From Actinomycetota bacterium (GTDB taxonomy: Bacteria; Actinomycetota; Actinomycetes; S36-B12), in contig WLLZ01000002.1 of assembly GCA_009700485.1 (NCBI GenBank), positions 1 through 46,700 on the forward strand: a stretch of 46,700 nucleotides of DNA. Reading direction: 5' to 3'. Positions 24,681-33,174 of this stretch are shown piece after piece (the first letter of the stretch is position 1; every line of letters begins with the position of its first letter). Both the position numbers and the translations under genes were made by a program. Below the pieces are notes generated by a model that was not told the origin of the DNA, ran no database searches, and was given only the letters and a program-made list of their open reading frames with translations.

Positions 24681-25514
24681 CTAGACGGTGAGGACTCCGG
24701 CATCTACGGGCAGCGGGACGCCGGTGATGTAGCGGGCTTCGTCTGACGCCAAGAACAGGACCGCGTTGCTGATGTCTCGAGGCTCGACCCATGGGACTGG
24801 CAGCAGGTGCATTGCCTGGGACGCCACCGCGAACTCCTCCCGCGTTGGATGCTCGACATCAGGCACGAAAAGGCGCATCGTCGTCTCGTTCATGATCATG
24901 GTGGTGTCGACCTGCGTCGGATGGATGCTGTTGACACGGATCCTGTGCGGGCCCAACTCGACTGCGAGCGTCCTCATAAGTCCGACCACCCCGTGTTTGG
25001 CGGCCACGTAGTGCCCGATGTTGGCGTACGCCTTCAGACCTGCGGCGGAACTGATGAGCACCATGGATCCGCCTCCGGAGGCGATCAGGTGTTGCGTGGC
25101 GGCACTGGTGGTGTGCCAGACCCCCGTGAGGTTGATGTCAAGCATCTCCTGCCACATCACATCGCTGATGGCGGCGGTTCCCTCGAGGCAAACGTTCCCG
25201 ATGCCGGCATTGGCCACGACGATATCGAGCCGCCCGAACTCGGCCACCCCGTCATTCACGACGGACACCACGGCTTGGCGATCGCGGACGTCCGCCTTTC
25301 GGGCGATGATCCGGCGGTCCAGTGCCTCAACCATTTGAATCGTCTCCGCGAGGTCATCCTCGGTGGGCAGCGCGTAACTCACAGTCTCGATGGGCGCGCA
25401 AAGGTCGAGACCGATGATGTCGGCACCCTCTTCGGCAAGCCGCAGCGCGTGGCTGCGTCCCTGACCGCGAGCCAGCCCCGTGACGAAGGCGACCTTGCCC
25501 TGGACACGTCCCAT
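24681..25514 (-). CDS. Mycofactocin-type SDR (carveol dehydrogenase-like), second copy
   Basis: A 277-residue SDR of the same mycofactocin-coupled subfamily as the one at 10342-11154, but clearly diverged from it. It has MGRVQGKVAFVTGLARGQGR, the subfamily insertion DLCAPIETVSYALPTEDDLA, VANAGIG, SSAAGLKAYANIGHYVAAK with the YxxxK pair, NSIHPTQVDTTMI and YITGVPLPVDAGVLTV. ATG 25514 matches the conserved start; the 25 upstream in-frame codons are not part of the family. It should oxidise an alcohol with tightly bound NAD re-oxidised through mycofactocin; carveol, or another cyclic alcohol, is a reasonable candidate class. Confidence 0.88.
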   Translation of the reverse strand: MGRVQGKVAFVTGLARGQGRSHALRLAEEGADIIGLDLCAPIETVSYALPTEDDLAETIQMVEALDRRIIARKADVRDRQAVVSVVNDGVAEFGRLDIVVANAGIGNVCLEGTAAISDVMWQEMLDINLTGVWHTTSAATQHLIASGGGSMVLISSAAGLKAYANIGHYVAAKHGVVGLMRTLAVELGPHRIRVNSIHPTQVDTTMIMNETTMRLFVPDVEHPTREEFAVASQAMHLLPVPWVEPRDISNAVLFLASDEARYITGVPLPVDAGVLTV

Positions 25515-26001
25515 TGCCCACCCCGCATGTGATTCGAAGGACCTGCTTGACGTCGGCCCAGAGCGATCGCTTACATCGCTCGCGAGCATTGAACCACAAG
25601 CCTACTGCGACCTGTGCTAACCATCCGCAATGTTGCTTGAAGCATCCTAGATCCCACGGAGAAACTTGTCCGCCGGCCTCGAGTTCGAGGTCAGCGGGCG
25701 TGCTGGCTTCGTGGTGATTAGGCTCTAACTCTACGGGCCGCAGGTAGTCAATCGAGAAAGGGGTTCAGGTAACTCTCGTTGGTGGATTCACTTGTTTTGT
25801 GAGTCCAGGTTGCACCGGGAGGCTGGATCATATACCGCTTAGTTAAGGTCTCTTCCTGGTAGAGTTGGCTCATGCCAAGGGTGGGTGAGGGGGCTCCAGA
25901 CGTACTTTTCGTCGACACGGCTGCGTTGAAGTCTCTCGGCGCGTAGAGTCAGCGCTTGGGAACCTCGCCTGTGGGTCGGCTCGATGAGATGGGGTCAATC
26001 G
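25515..26001. other. Divergent promoter region between the SDR and the nitroreductase gene
   Basis: About 490 bases without an assigned gene. TGGATTCAC (25783-25791) and GTGAGTCCA (25799-25807) form a 9-bp inverted repeat with one mismatch and a TTGTTTT spacer, a candidate operator. A short frame at 25873-25947 begins MPRVGEGAP, reminiscent of some TetR N-termini, but stops after 24 codons. Promoters for both flanking genes should lie here. Confidence 0.4.
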
Positions 26002-26682
26002 ATGGAGGTACGCGAGGCCCTTTATACAACCCGAGCGATGCGCCGGATGAAGCCGGATCGGATCCCGATGGACGTTCAAGCCCGGGTTCTTGACGCTGCG
26101 ATCCGCGCGCCGAGTGCGTCGAACACCCAGGACTGGCGATTCGTTCTGGTCGATGACCCAGATCTGATGCGAACGCTCGGAGATCTGGTGCGGCAAGGGG
26201 AACAGCGCTCCAAGGAGACCCTATACGCGGAGCGAGTCGCCGCGGCGGCTTTGGCTCCCGACGAACCCGCAAACGCCGCGTTCTTGCGCATGTTAAGTTC
26301 GGTGTGGTACCTCGTTGACCACTTCGCCGAGGTCCCACTCTTGCTCGCCGCCTTCGTGCGTGAGGGTGTGGCCAGCGATGCCTCGATCTACCCCGCTATG
26401 TGGAGCGCACAACTTGCCGCAAGAGCGGAGGGCGTAGGAAGCGTGATGACGCGGGTACTGGACGTCTACTTCCACGACGCTACCTGTGAGATTCTTGTGG
26501 TACCTCTAGAGGAACACTGGCGGATGTCAGGCGCTGTAGTAATGGGGTACCCGACCGGGCGTTGGGGGGTCGCACCGCGCCGGCGCGTCCATGAGGTGGC
26601 ATTCAGGAACACCTGGGGCGCCCCGCTCGGCTTTGAGGTCGCCGAGCCGCTCTGGCCTGAACGAAGAGTGGAGTCGTCATGA
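26002..26682 (+). CDS. Nitroreductase-family flavoprotein
   Basis: A protein of about 226 residues of the FMN-dependent nitroreductase family. It has MEVREALYTTRAMRRMKP at the N-terminus (the usual RRSxRxF region with FMN-contacting arginines), DAAIRAPSASNTQDWRFVLV, YPAMWSAQLAARAEGVGSVM, and SGAVVMGYPTGRWGVAPRR near the end. Members transfer hydride from NAD(P)H to nitro groups, quinones, enones or flavins. ATG 26002 is chosen by family alignment; an in-frame ATG at 25984 would add six residues. The last four bases (ATGA) contain the start of the ABM-domain gene, so the pair is translationally coupled. Confidence 0.85.
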   Translation: MEVREALYTTRAMRRMKPDRIPMDVQARVLDAAIRAPSASNTQDWRFVLVDDPDLMRTLGDLVRQGEQRSKETLYAERVAAAALAPDEPANAAFLRMLSSVWYLVDHFAEVPLLLAAFVREGVASDASIYPAMWSAQLAARAEGVGSVMTRVLDVYFHDATCEILVVPLEEHWRMSGAVVMGYPTGRWGVAPRRRVHEVAFRNTWGAPLGFEVAEPLWPERRVESS

Positions 26683-26990
26683 GCGTCGTAGTGGTGGCAA
26701 CTATCTACCCCAATGCCGCCTGGCGCGGTGAGGTGATCGCCGCACTTGAGAACTCGGTTATAAGGGTGCATGCGGAGGACATGGGTTGCGAGTTGTACGC
26801 GCTTCACGAGGGGAGGGACCGGCTTGTCATGGTCGAGAAATGGGTGAACGAGGCTGCCTTGACTGCCCACGGTGACTCACCGGCGATCATCGAACTGCTA
26901 GCGCACCTCGATGGCAAGCTGGCCGGTCCGATAGACGTTCAGGTCCTTAGCCCACACCCGACTGGCACCCCGGGCCAGGGCACGGTCTAG
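26679..26990 (+). CDS. ABM-domain (antibiotic biosynthesis monooxygenase-like) protein
   Basis: A 103-residue single-domain protein with the dimeric ferredoxin-like fold of the ABM family: a first strand VVVVATIYPNAAWRGEVIAA, a central CELYALHEGRDRLVMVEKWV and helix AALTAHGDSPAIIELLAHLD, ending in a short strand DVQVLSP. Members include cofactor-free quinone-forming monooxygenases, but many are of unknown function. The ATG overlaps the nitroreductase stop by four bases. With the nitroreductase it could form a two-step redox module acting on a quinol or enone. The tail after residue 95 is disordered-looking. Confidence 0.8.
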   Translation: MSVVVVATIYPNAAWRGEVIAALENSVIRVHAEDMGCELYALHEGRDRLVMVEKWVNEAALTAHGDSPAIIELLAHLDGKLAGPIDVQVLSPHPTGTPGQGTV

Positions 26991-27131
26991 CCCATTCCAG
27001 CAGATCGACTCTGCATGCCCTGTCACCGACATGGCAGCGCGCCACGGGCAGGTCGTGCGACGTCACCAAGTAGTAGGGCAACTAGTAAGGAAAGCCTTAT
27101 GGTCATTCATGCTCGGGAGAGGGAGAACTAG

Positions 27132-27851
27132 GTGACGTCAGTGCTCAAGGAACAGACCGTTGTGGTGATCGGTGGAAGTTCAGGATTCGGGCTGGCCACT
27201 GTGGAGATGCTCGATGCCTTGGGCGCACGGGTCATTGTTGGGAGTCGGAACGAGAACCGTTTGGCCGCTGCCAAAGCCGCGTTTCCCGCCCTCGTCACCC
27301 GGCAGGTGGACATCACCGATCGGGCGAGTACCGAACGTTTCTTCGCCGATGTCGAGATGCTTGATCACCTCGTCGTCACAGCTGCCGAGTTACCTTCAGG
27401 TCGACTGGCCGAAACGAACCTCGATAAGTTGCGACCTGCCATCGAGAGCCGTCTTTTCGGTTCGTTGCATGCCGTGCAGCGAGCCGTGCCTGTGATGCGA
27501 ACGGGTGGATCGGTTGTGCTCTTCAGCGGGCAAGCAGCACGCAAGGGGTTCCCTGGTGAGTCGATGGGGGCTGCATCGTGCGGCGCCATCGAGTCCCTTG
27601 TCAGGACACTCGCGGTTGAACTCGCGCCGATTCGGTTTAATGCCTTGTGTCCTGGGTCCGCGTGGACCCCAGTGTTTCGCGCCTTCTTCGGTGACCACGC
27701 CGAAGAGGCGGCGGAGAAGTTCGGCGCGAGCCTGCCATTGAAACGGTTGGCGCGCACGTCGGAGATCGCCCACGCAGTGGTGTTCTTGCTTGAGAACACT
27801 TACGTGACAGGTTCCACGTTGGTTGTTGATGGGGGCTTTGGCGTGACGTGA
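27132..27851 (+). CDS. Divergent SDR lacking the catalytic YxxxK
   Basis: A 239-residue SDR-fold protein. The cofactor loop is intact (VVVIGGSSGFGLATVEMLDA) and the C-terminus is normal (YVTGSTLVVDGGFGV). Where catalytic residues are expected, VLFSGQAARKGF is followed by ESMGAASCGAIESLVRTLAV: the YxxxK pair is absent although the alignment elsewhere is good. Some SDR subfamilies have this pattern and may use other residues or act on unusual substrates. GTG 27132 follows GGGAGA. It is 141 bases downstream of the ABM gene and 206 upstream of the E1-alpha gene, all on the same strand. Confidence 0.85.
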   Translation: MTSVLKEQTVVVIGGSSGFGLATVEMLDALGARVIVGSRNENRLAAAKAAFPALVTRQVDITDRASTERFFADVEMLDHLVVTAAELPSGRLAETNLDKLRPAIESRLFGSLHAVQRAVPVMRTGGSVVLFSGQAARKGFPGESMGAASCGAIESLVRTLAVELAPIRFNALCPGSAWTPVFRAFFGDHAEEAAEKFGASLPLKRLARTSEIAHAVVFLLENTYVTGSTLVVDGGFGVT

Positions 27852-28057
27852 CCGCTCTTCCTTTGATCACGGTTCGCTGCGCGTAACCCACGTCTGACAA
27901 AGTCGCTAGCCACACTGTGCGGTGCTCCAACATCCGAGCCGACAATATTGGATCCTGCGCCATAGATAATGAGGCCTTCCCGCCATGAGTATAAGCAAGG
28001 GCTCATGGTGAAGATGGGCGCGGCCTTCCACGTACAAAGTGGCGGATTGGGGGCTTC

Positions 28058-29017
28058 ATGGCTACGCGCGATACATACCGCGGCCTCTATACGGGAATGC
28101 TTCGTGTGGCGACCTGGGAGCAGCGGCTGTTGCGGATGATCGAAGAGGGTCGGACGTCGGGGTTCTACCACGCTGGCCGCGGTCAAGAGGCGACTGCCGT
28201 CGGAGCCACTATGCCTCTGCGTCGCGATGACTACTTGCTCTACGACCATCGAGGCATGGGTCATGCCATCACCAAGGGTGTCCCCATTGATCGACTGTTC
28301 AGCGACTTTCTCGGTTTTCGCGAAGGAACAACGGGGGGATTGGGCGCCGGGATCGTCCACATCGCTTGGCCTGAAGCGGGCGTTCTTGGGCAGAGCGGGA
28401 CCCTCGGCGGATCGTTCCCGATCGCTGCAGGGGCAGGACTTTCCGCACTTTATCGGGGCACCGATCAGGTGGTCCTTTGCTTCTTCGGTGACGGCGCGTC
28501 GAATCGCGGTACGTTCCATGAGTCGGCGAATGTAGCTGCGCTCTGGAATCTTCCGGTCATTTGGCTATGCGAAAACAACGGATACGCCGTGTCTGTTCCC
28601 ACAGCGGAGGCGATAAGTGTGGCGCAGATCTCCCAGCGCGCGATTGCCTACGACATGCCAGGCACGACGGTGGATGGGATGGATCCGATCGCTGTTTATG
28701 ACGCGGTCTCAGCGGCGGTAGAACGGGCTCGGGCGGGGGGTGGACCTTCGCTGATCGAAGCCATGACCTACCGATATCGAGGTCACTACGAGGGAGATCC
28801 CCAGACCTACCGCACGCGCGAGGAACGAGACGAGTGGGAAGCGAAAGATCCGCTGGTGATGTTCCCCCGCCGCCTCATCGACGAGGGGTACGCCGATGAG
28901 CAATGGATCGAGGCGACCCGCATATCCGTATCCGAAGAGATTGAAGCTGCTGCGGCGACCGCTCTGCAAGGGAGCAAGCCACCGGTATCCCGGATCTTCG
29001 ACAATGTGTACGCGTGA
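28058..29017 (+). CDS. TPP-dependent 2-oxoacid/acetoin dehydrogenase E1 alpha subunit
   Basis: A 319-residue E1-alpha subunit (pyruvate, branched-chain or acetoin dehydrogenase type). The TPP-Mg motif runs from GDGASNRG (residues 144-151) to ENN (172-174); YDHRGMGHAITKGV and GLGAGIVHI are typical of the acetoin-dehydrogenase (AcoA) group, as is the short length. With E1-beta it decarboxylates or cleaves its substrate and passes the acyl group to lipoyl-E2. ATG 28058 follows a G-rich site. E1-beta starts 43 bases downstream, E2 a further 18 bases on, forming an operon. Confidence 0.93.
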   Translation: MATRDTYRGLYTGMLRVATWEQRLLRMIEEGRTSGFYHAGRGQEATAVGATMPLRRDDYLLYDHRGMGHAITKGVPIDRLFSDFLGFREGTTGGLGAGIVHIAWPEAGVLGQSGTLGGSFPIAAGAGLSALYRGTDQVVLCFFGDGASNRGTFHESANVAALWNLPVIWLCENNGYAVSVPTAEAISVAQISQRAIAYDMPGTTVDGMDPIAVYDAVSAAVERARAGGGPSLIEAMTYRYRGHYEGDPQTYRTREERDEWEAKDPLVMFPRRLIDEGYADEQWIEATRISVSEEIEAAAATALQGSKPPVSRIFDNVYA

Positions 29018-29060
29018 ACCCCTTACTCCACCGGCCCGCCAGTACCCGAGGTGACGTCCG

Positions 29061-30041
29061 ATGACTGTGATGACGTATGCCCGAGCAATAAACCGTGCAC
29101 TAGCCGAAGAGTTGGAACGCGATGCCGATGTCTTCATCATGGGCCAAGATGTAGGGGCGTTCGGAGGTGCGTTCGGCGTGACCCGCGGACTCCAAGAGAG
29201 ATTCGGTCGCAGGCGGGTATTCGACACTCCGATCTCGGAGAACTTTCTCGTGGGCGGCGGAGTCGGAGCCGCGCTTACAGGCTTGAGGCCCGTTGTCGAG
29301 TTGCAGTACGCCGACTTCATCGCTGTCGCCATGGACGAGATCTACAATAAGGCCGCGAAGTGGCGGTACATGCACGGTGGACTTTTCAGCGTCCCCCTCG
29401 TAATTCGAGCACCAGGGGGACTCGCCGGTGGCGCGGGACCTGAGCACTCCCAGTCACCTGAGGGACTACTGCTGTCGGCGGCCGGCCTCCATGTCGTTAC
29501 TCCCTCGACCCCGGCTGATGCCCTCGGCCTTCTGAAGTCCGCCGTTCGGTCATCCAACCCCGTCGTCTACATCGAACACAAGGGGCTATATGGGCTCAAG
29601 GGCGAGGTACCCGACGGTGAGCACCTAATCCCTATCGGCGTTGCGGACGTAAAGCGCGAAGGCACCGACGTGACGATCGTCGCGTGGACGTCGATGGTGC
29701 ATCGTGCACTCGCAGCCGCCGAGACTCTCGCCGCGGAGGGTATTCAGGTCGAGGTAGTCGATCCTCGCGGAGTCCGACCATTGGACACTGACACGATCCT
29801 GGCGTCAGTACAGAAGACCGGACGACTCATCGTTAGTCACGAGGCTCCGGCGCCCGGAGGTGCGGCCAGCGAGGTCGCCGCTTATGTCGCGGAGCACGCA
29901 TTGGACTACCTTGCCGCGCCAATTCAGCGCGTCTGCGGAGCAGATATCCCTATTCCGCAGAGTTCCGATTTGGAGCAATACGCGATCCCATCCGTGGATG
30001 ATCTCATCCGAGCGTGCCGATCAGCACTCTCCTATCGCTGA
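29061..30041 (+). CDS. TPP-dependent 2-oxoacid/acetoin dehydrogenase E1 beta subunit
   Basis: A 326-residue transketolase-type E1-beta subunit (PdhB/AcoB). It starts MTVMTYARAINRALAEELER, has GQDVGAFGGAFGVTRGLQER, FDTPISENFLVGGGVGAALT, AGPEHSQSPEGLL with the conserved His, and VVDPRGVRPLDTDTILASVQ and LIVSHEAPAPGG in the C-terminal transketolase domain. All expected segments are present. It pairs with the preceding E1-alpha to bind TPP at the subunit interface. CGAGG lies nine bases before ATG 29061. Confidence 0.93.
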   Translation: MTVMTYARAINRALAEELERDADVFIMGQDVGAFGGAFGVTRGLQERFGRRRVFDTPISENFLVGGGVGAALTGLRPVVELQYADFIAVAMDEIYNKAAKWRYMHGGLFSVPLVIRAPGGLAGGAGPEHSQSPEGLLLSAAGLHVVTPSTPADALGLLKSAVRSSNPVVYIEHKGLYGLKGEVPDGEHLIPIGVADVKREGTDVTIVAWTSMVHRALAAAETLAAEGIQVEVVDPRGVRPLDTDTILASVQKTGRLIVSHEAPAPGGAASEVAAYVAEHALDYLAAPIQRVCGADIPIPQSSDLEQYAIPSVDDLIRACRSALSYR

Positions 30042-30059
30042 CGGAAGGACCAACCCACC

Positions 30060-31385
30060 ATGCACGGACTGATCCTTCCCCGCCTCGGCCAGACCATGGC
30101 AGAAGGCCTCGTCACTGCCTGGTTGGTCGACGAGGGAAGTTCCTACGCGGCCGGGACCCCGCTATACGAGGTGGAAACCGAGAAGGTGACTACCTTGGTC
30201 GAAGCGACACTGCCAGGGACGCTGCTGAAGATCCTCGTGGGCGCCGACTCCATTGCCGTTGTTGGCACATTGCTAGCCGTCGCCGCAGATCCAGGTGAAA
30301 TCGCCATCCCTGAAACCACGGAAACGTTCATTCGTGAGGACAACGCGTCGCGGATGCGCTCCATCGAGCCCGAGTCGTGGCCGAGCGAGGACCACACGGC
30401 CCCCACGTCGTCAGCGCTCGAAACACCGACGTCTGTGCGAGCGATGCCTCGTACTCGCAAACTGGCCCACGACAGCGGAATCGAACTGGACGCGTTGTTG
30501 GGCACTGGCACCAATGGTCTCGTCCTTGAGTCGCAAGTCGCCAATCTTGTGACTGCCTCCGCCTCTGCGGGCGTGGAGTTCGGGGATCGCCCAGTAGCGA
30601 GTGGGGGTAGTGGCACCGCTGTGATGGCGCCGCCAGAAGCCCCTCGACCGACCCGTAGCCCCGGACCTCAGCGGGCACCCCTTGCGACCGGCGTGCAGCA
30701 GCGCGAACGCCGGCTATTGGGCCCGATCGCACGCCGGATGAGCCAAGTAGTCACCAGCAGTTGGAGTCAGGTTCCGCAGTTCACTCAGTTCATCACCGTG
30801 GACGCCACGGCATGGCAGTCGCGACGAGAAGCGCTGCGAAGCCAACTGGGCGTGGACATCGGTTACACAGACATGATTCTTGACGCTGTCCTCAAGGCCG
30901 CACAGGAAGTTCCGGAGGCCAACTCGTCGTTTGACGATGAGGCCCTCGTGCTGTGGCGGGACGTCAACATCTCGATCGCCGTCGATTCGCCAGCCGGACT
31001 GGTCGTGCCCGTTCTGCGTACTGCGCAGGACTTCACCCTCGAGGGGCGGGCGCGCCGGACGCGGGAACTCGTTGATAGAGCAAAGTCTGGAACGTTGACA
31101 CTCGACGATGTTACGGCGGGAACCATAACGGTTTCCAACCTCGGCATGTACGGGATTGAGGGTGGGGTTCCTCTTGTCACGGCGCCCCAAGCGACGATCG
31201 TCTTCCTTGGCGCGGTCCGCGAGGTGGTGGTCCCAGTCGACGGTGGGATCGGAATCAGGAAGGAGGTCTCGGTGGCTGTCAGCTTCGACCACCGAGCGAT
31301 AGACGGTGCCACAGGGGCTCGTTTCACTGCGGCTCTTGGCCGGCATCTCGAGATGATGAAAATGGCACCTGATCATGCAGGATGA
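30060..31385 (+). CDS. Dihydrolipoamide acyltransferase (E2) of the same complex
   Basis: A 441-residue E2. Domains in order: one lipoyl domain (residues 1-75, lipoylated Lys42 in VETEKVT), a linker, a peripheral-subunit-binding domain (MPRTRKLAHDSGIELDALLG), a second Pro/Ala-rich linker, and the catalytic domain ending with the His-Asp motif FDHRAIDGATGARF (His411, Asp415). LPRLGQTMAEGLVTAWLVDE and a single lipoyl domain match the acetoin/branched-chain group. No E3 (dihydrolipoamide dehydrogenase) gene follows, so the complex must borrow a chromosomal E3. Its start lies 18 bases after the E1-beta stop, in the same operon. Confidence 0.93.
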   Translation: MHGLILPRLGQTMAEGLVTAWLVDEGSSYAAGTPLYEVETEKVTTLVEATLPGTLLKILVGADSIAVVGTLLAVAADPGEIAIPETTETFIREDNASRMRSIEPESWPSEDHTAPTSSALETPTSVRAMPRTRKLAHDSGIELDALLGTGTNGLVLESQVANLVTASASAGVEFGDRPVASGGSGTAVMAPPEAPRPTRSPGPQRAPLATGVQQRERRLLGPIARRMSQVVTSSWSQVPQFTQFITVDATAWQSRREALRSQLGVDIGYTDMILDAVLKAAQEVPEANSSFDDEALVLWRDVNISIAVDSPAGLVVPVLRTAQDFTLEGRARRTRELVDRAKSGTLTLDDVTAGTITVSNLGMYGIEGGVPLVTAPQATIVFLGAVREVVVPVDGGIGIRKEVSVAVSFDHRAIDGATGARFTAALGRHLEMMKMAPDHAG

Positions 31386-31925
31386 CTCGATCGTTGGGCC
31401 GCGGCGTGACAGGGATACGTCTCTGGTCAGCTTGGGATGAACGACGCCAAGGTCGGCGATGAACCTCTCGCGGTTATCGTTGCTAAAGGTAACTAACACG
31501 AGAGTCTCTGGTCGAACTCCCGCGCGAAGGGGCGGTGACAAAAGAGTATCTCTTTGACCCGCTTGTGCTCCTTGACCTTCCACTTGAGCACCCTGATCCG
31601 GACCGCATCCGACGACGTCGTGCCGCAGCCAAGCCCGAATCCACACCACCTCGCAATCTGATTGATCCCGGCTCTACCCGCGATCCCGCACGCCCTTCGA
31701 TCGCCAAACGCGACAACGCCCTTGTGAAATCCATCAGTTCGGGCAAAGCCGCTCGGGGGCTGGTATCGAATCGTGCTTGGAAGCACCACCGGATTATTGT
31801 TAGCTCGGTTGGGTCGTTGCACATGGTCAGATTAGCCTGACCCTAACTAGACTCAGAAGTGCCTGAGGGGGTAGTTGGAATCCGAAAGATCTTGTTTCAC
31901 CAACGCAATTGGAGGATGTTGTTCC
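31386..31925. other. Intergenic region before the Old Yellow Enzyme gene, with an inverted repeat
   Basis: No confident gene in 540 bases. An open frame at 31535-31840 (plus) has a basic, Arg-rich translation with no recognised motif and is probably not a gene. GGTCAG (31825-31830) and CTGACC (31837-31842) flank ATTAGC, a 6-bp perfect inverted repeat about 85 bases before the start at 31926 and a candidate operator. Confidence 0.4.
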
Positions 31926-33089
31926 GTGGCCGATCTCTTTAGCGCATACACGCTTAAGGGGGTGACCCTGCGGAATCGCATCGGCATGTCACCGATGACG
32001 ATGTTCCAGTCAACCGACGGACTCATGGACGATTTTCACTTGATGTATCTCGGCGCTCGAGCCTCCGGGGGGTTCGGTCTCGTGTTCCCCGAACAGGTGG
32101 CCATCACACCAGAAGGACGCTCAAGCGTCGCCTGCGCCGGAATCTATGACGACTCTCAGATCCCAGGACTGGCCCGGGTCGCTTCCATGATCACGAAAAT
32201 GGGAGCGGTCCCAGCGCTGCAACTTGGCCACACAGGTCGCAAGGGTAGCGGCGTCCCTCCGTTCACCGATGATCGCTCGGGTCGGATTCAGTATCAGTTG
32301 GCACCAGATCATCCGGATGGATGGGAGTGCGTGAGTCCGTCAGCCGTCCCGTATGGCGGCAAGTACAACTATCCAGTTCACGAATTGAGCAAGGCAGAAA
32401 TTCAAGGTCTCTATCGCGCCTACGCGCGAGCCGCCGAACGGGCACTCGAGGCTGGCTTCCAATGGCTGGAGATGCATTTCGCCCATGGCTACCTCGGGGC
32501 CAGTTTCTTCTCACCCCTGTCGAATCATCGCACCGACGAGTACGGCGGGAGCGTCGAGAATCGATCTCGGTTCCTGATCGAGGCACTGGATGCAGTTCGG
32601 GAAGTCTGGCCCGAGCGCTTCCCCCTTACCGTGCGGTTGGGTTGCGACGACCATAACCCTGAGGGGATCCATTTCGACGATGCTTTGACCACGATTTGCG
32701 CCATGAAGCAGCATGGCCTTGACCTAGCCGACATCAGCCTTGGGTTGAACACGGACGACATCCAGAACCCGCCATTCAACGAAGTCGGCTTCATGGTCGA
32801 GCGCGCAGCGCGCATCAAACGCGAGATGCAGGTGCCCGTGGCTACGAGCTGGAACCTCGGCGCACCGCAATACGCAGACCAGCTCATTCGCGAAGGAAGT
32901 ATCGACGTTGTTCTATTGGGGCGCCCGGCTCTAGCCAATCCCCACTGGCCCGTATGGGCGGCGCGCGAACTCGGGTACGCGGACCCTTTTTCGCTGCTGC
33001 CACAAGACTGGGGGTGGTGTCTGAGTAATTACCGAGGACACGGGTCAAGCATCGGATGGCCTGAAGTCGTAGCGACAGCGCGGCCTTAG
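31926..33089 (+). CDS. Old Yellow Enzyme-type NADH:flavin oxidoreductase
   Basis: A 387-residue FMN TIM-barrel reductase of the OYE family, nearest to the YqjM class. It has GVTLRNRIGMSPMTMFQSTD, PALQLGHTGRKG, GFQWLEMHFAHGYLGASFFS and SNHRTDEYGGSVENRSRFLI, plus VVLLGRPALANPHWP near the C-terminus. These enzymes reduce the C=C bond of enones (for example carvone) or open heterocycles. GTG 31926 is chosen because GGAGG lies ten bases upstream and VADLFSAYTLKGVTLRNRI matches family starts; an in-frame start at 31875 adds 17 unrelated residues. It is the last catabolic gene before the mobile-element cluster. Confidence 0.9.
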   Translation: MADLFSAYTLKGVTLRNRIGMSPMTMFQSTDGLMDDFHLMYLGARASGGFGLVFPEQVAITPEGRSSVACAGIYDDSQIPGLARVASMITKMGAVPALQLGHTGRKGSGVPPFTDDRSGRIQYQLAPDHPDGWECVSPSAVPYGGKYNYPVHELSKAEIQGLYRAYARAAERALEAGFQWLEMHFAHGYLGASFFSPLSNHRTDEYGGSVENRSRFLIEALDAVREVWPERFPLTVRLGCDDHNPEGIHFDDALTTICAMKQHGLDLADISLGLNTDDIQNPPFNEVGFMVERAARIKREMQVPVATSWNLGAPQYADQLIREGSIDVVLLGRPALANPHWPVWAARELGYADPFSLLPQDWGWCLSNYRGHGSSIGWPEVVATARP

Positions 33090-33174
33090 TTCATGTTGGT
33101 CTGGGCTGCTGCGGCGATCTCGCACGGTGGGCCCTCTTTAAATGAGGGTTCTGCTGGGAAGTGAGATTTGGAGC

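Noticed and set aside
25873..25947. 24-codon frame starting MPRVGEGAP, like some TetR N-termini
   Set aside because: It stops before any HTH and no continuation was found in other frames; too short to call.
27800..28519. 239-codon minus-strand open frame
   Set aside because: Most of it lies antisense to the well-supported E1-alpha gene, and its translation has no recognisable motif.
31535..31840. 101-codon plus-strand frame before the Old Yellow Enzyme gene
   Set aside because: No ribosome site of note, basic low-information translation, no recognised motif; treated as intergenic.
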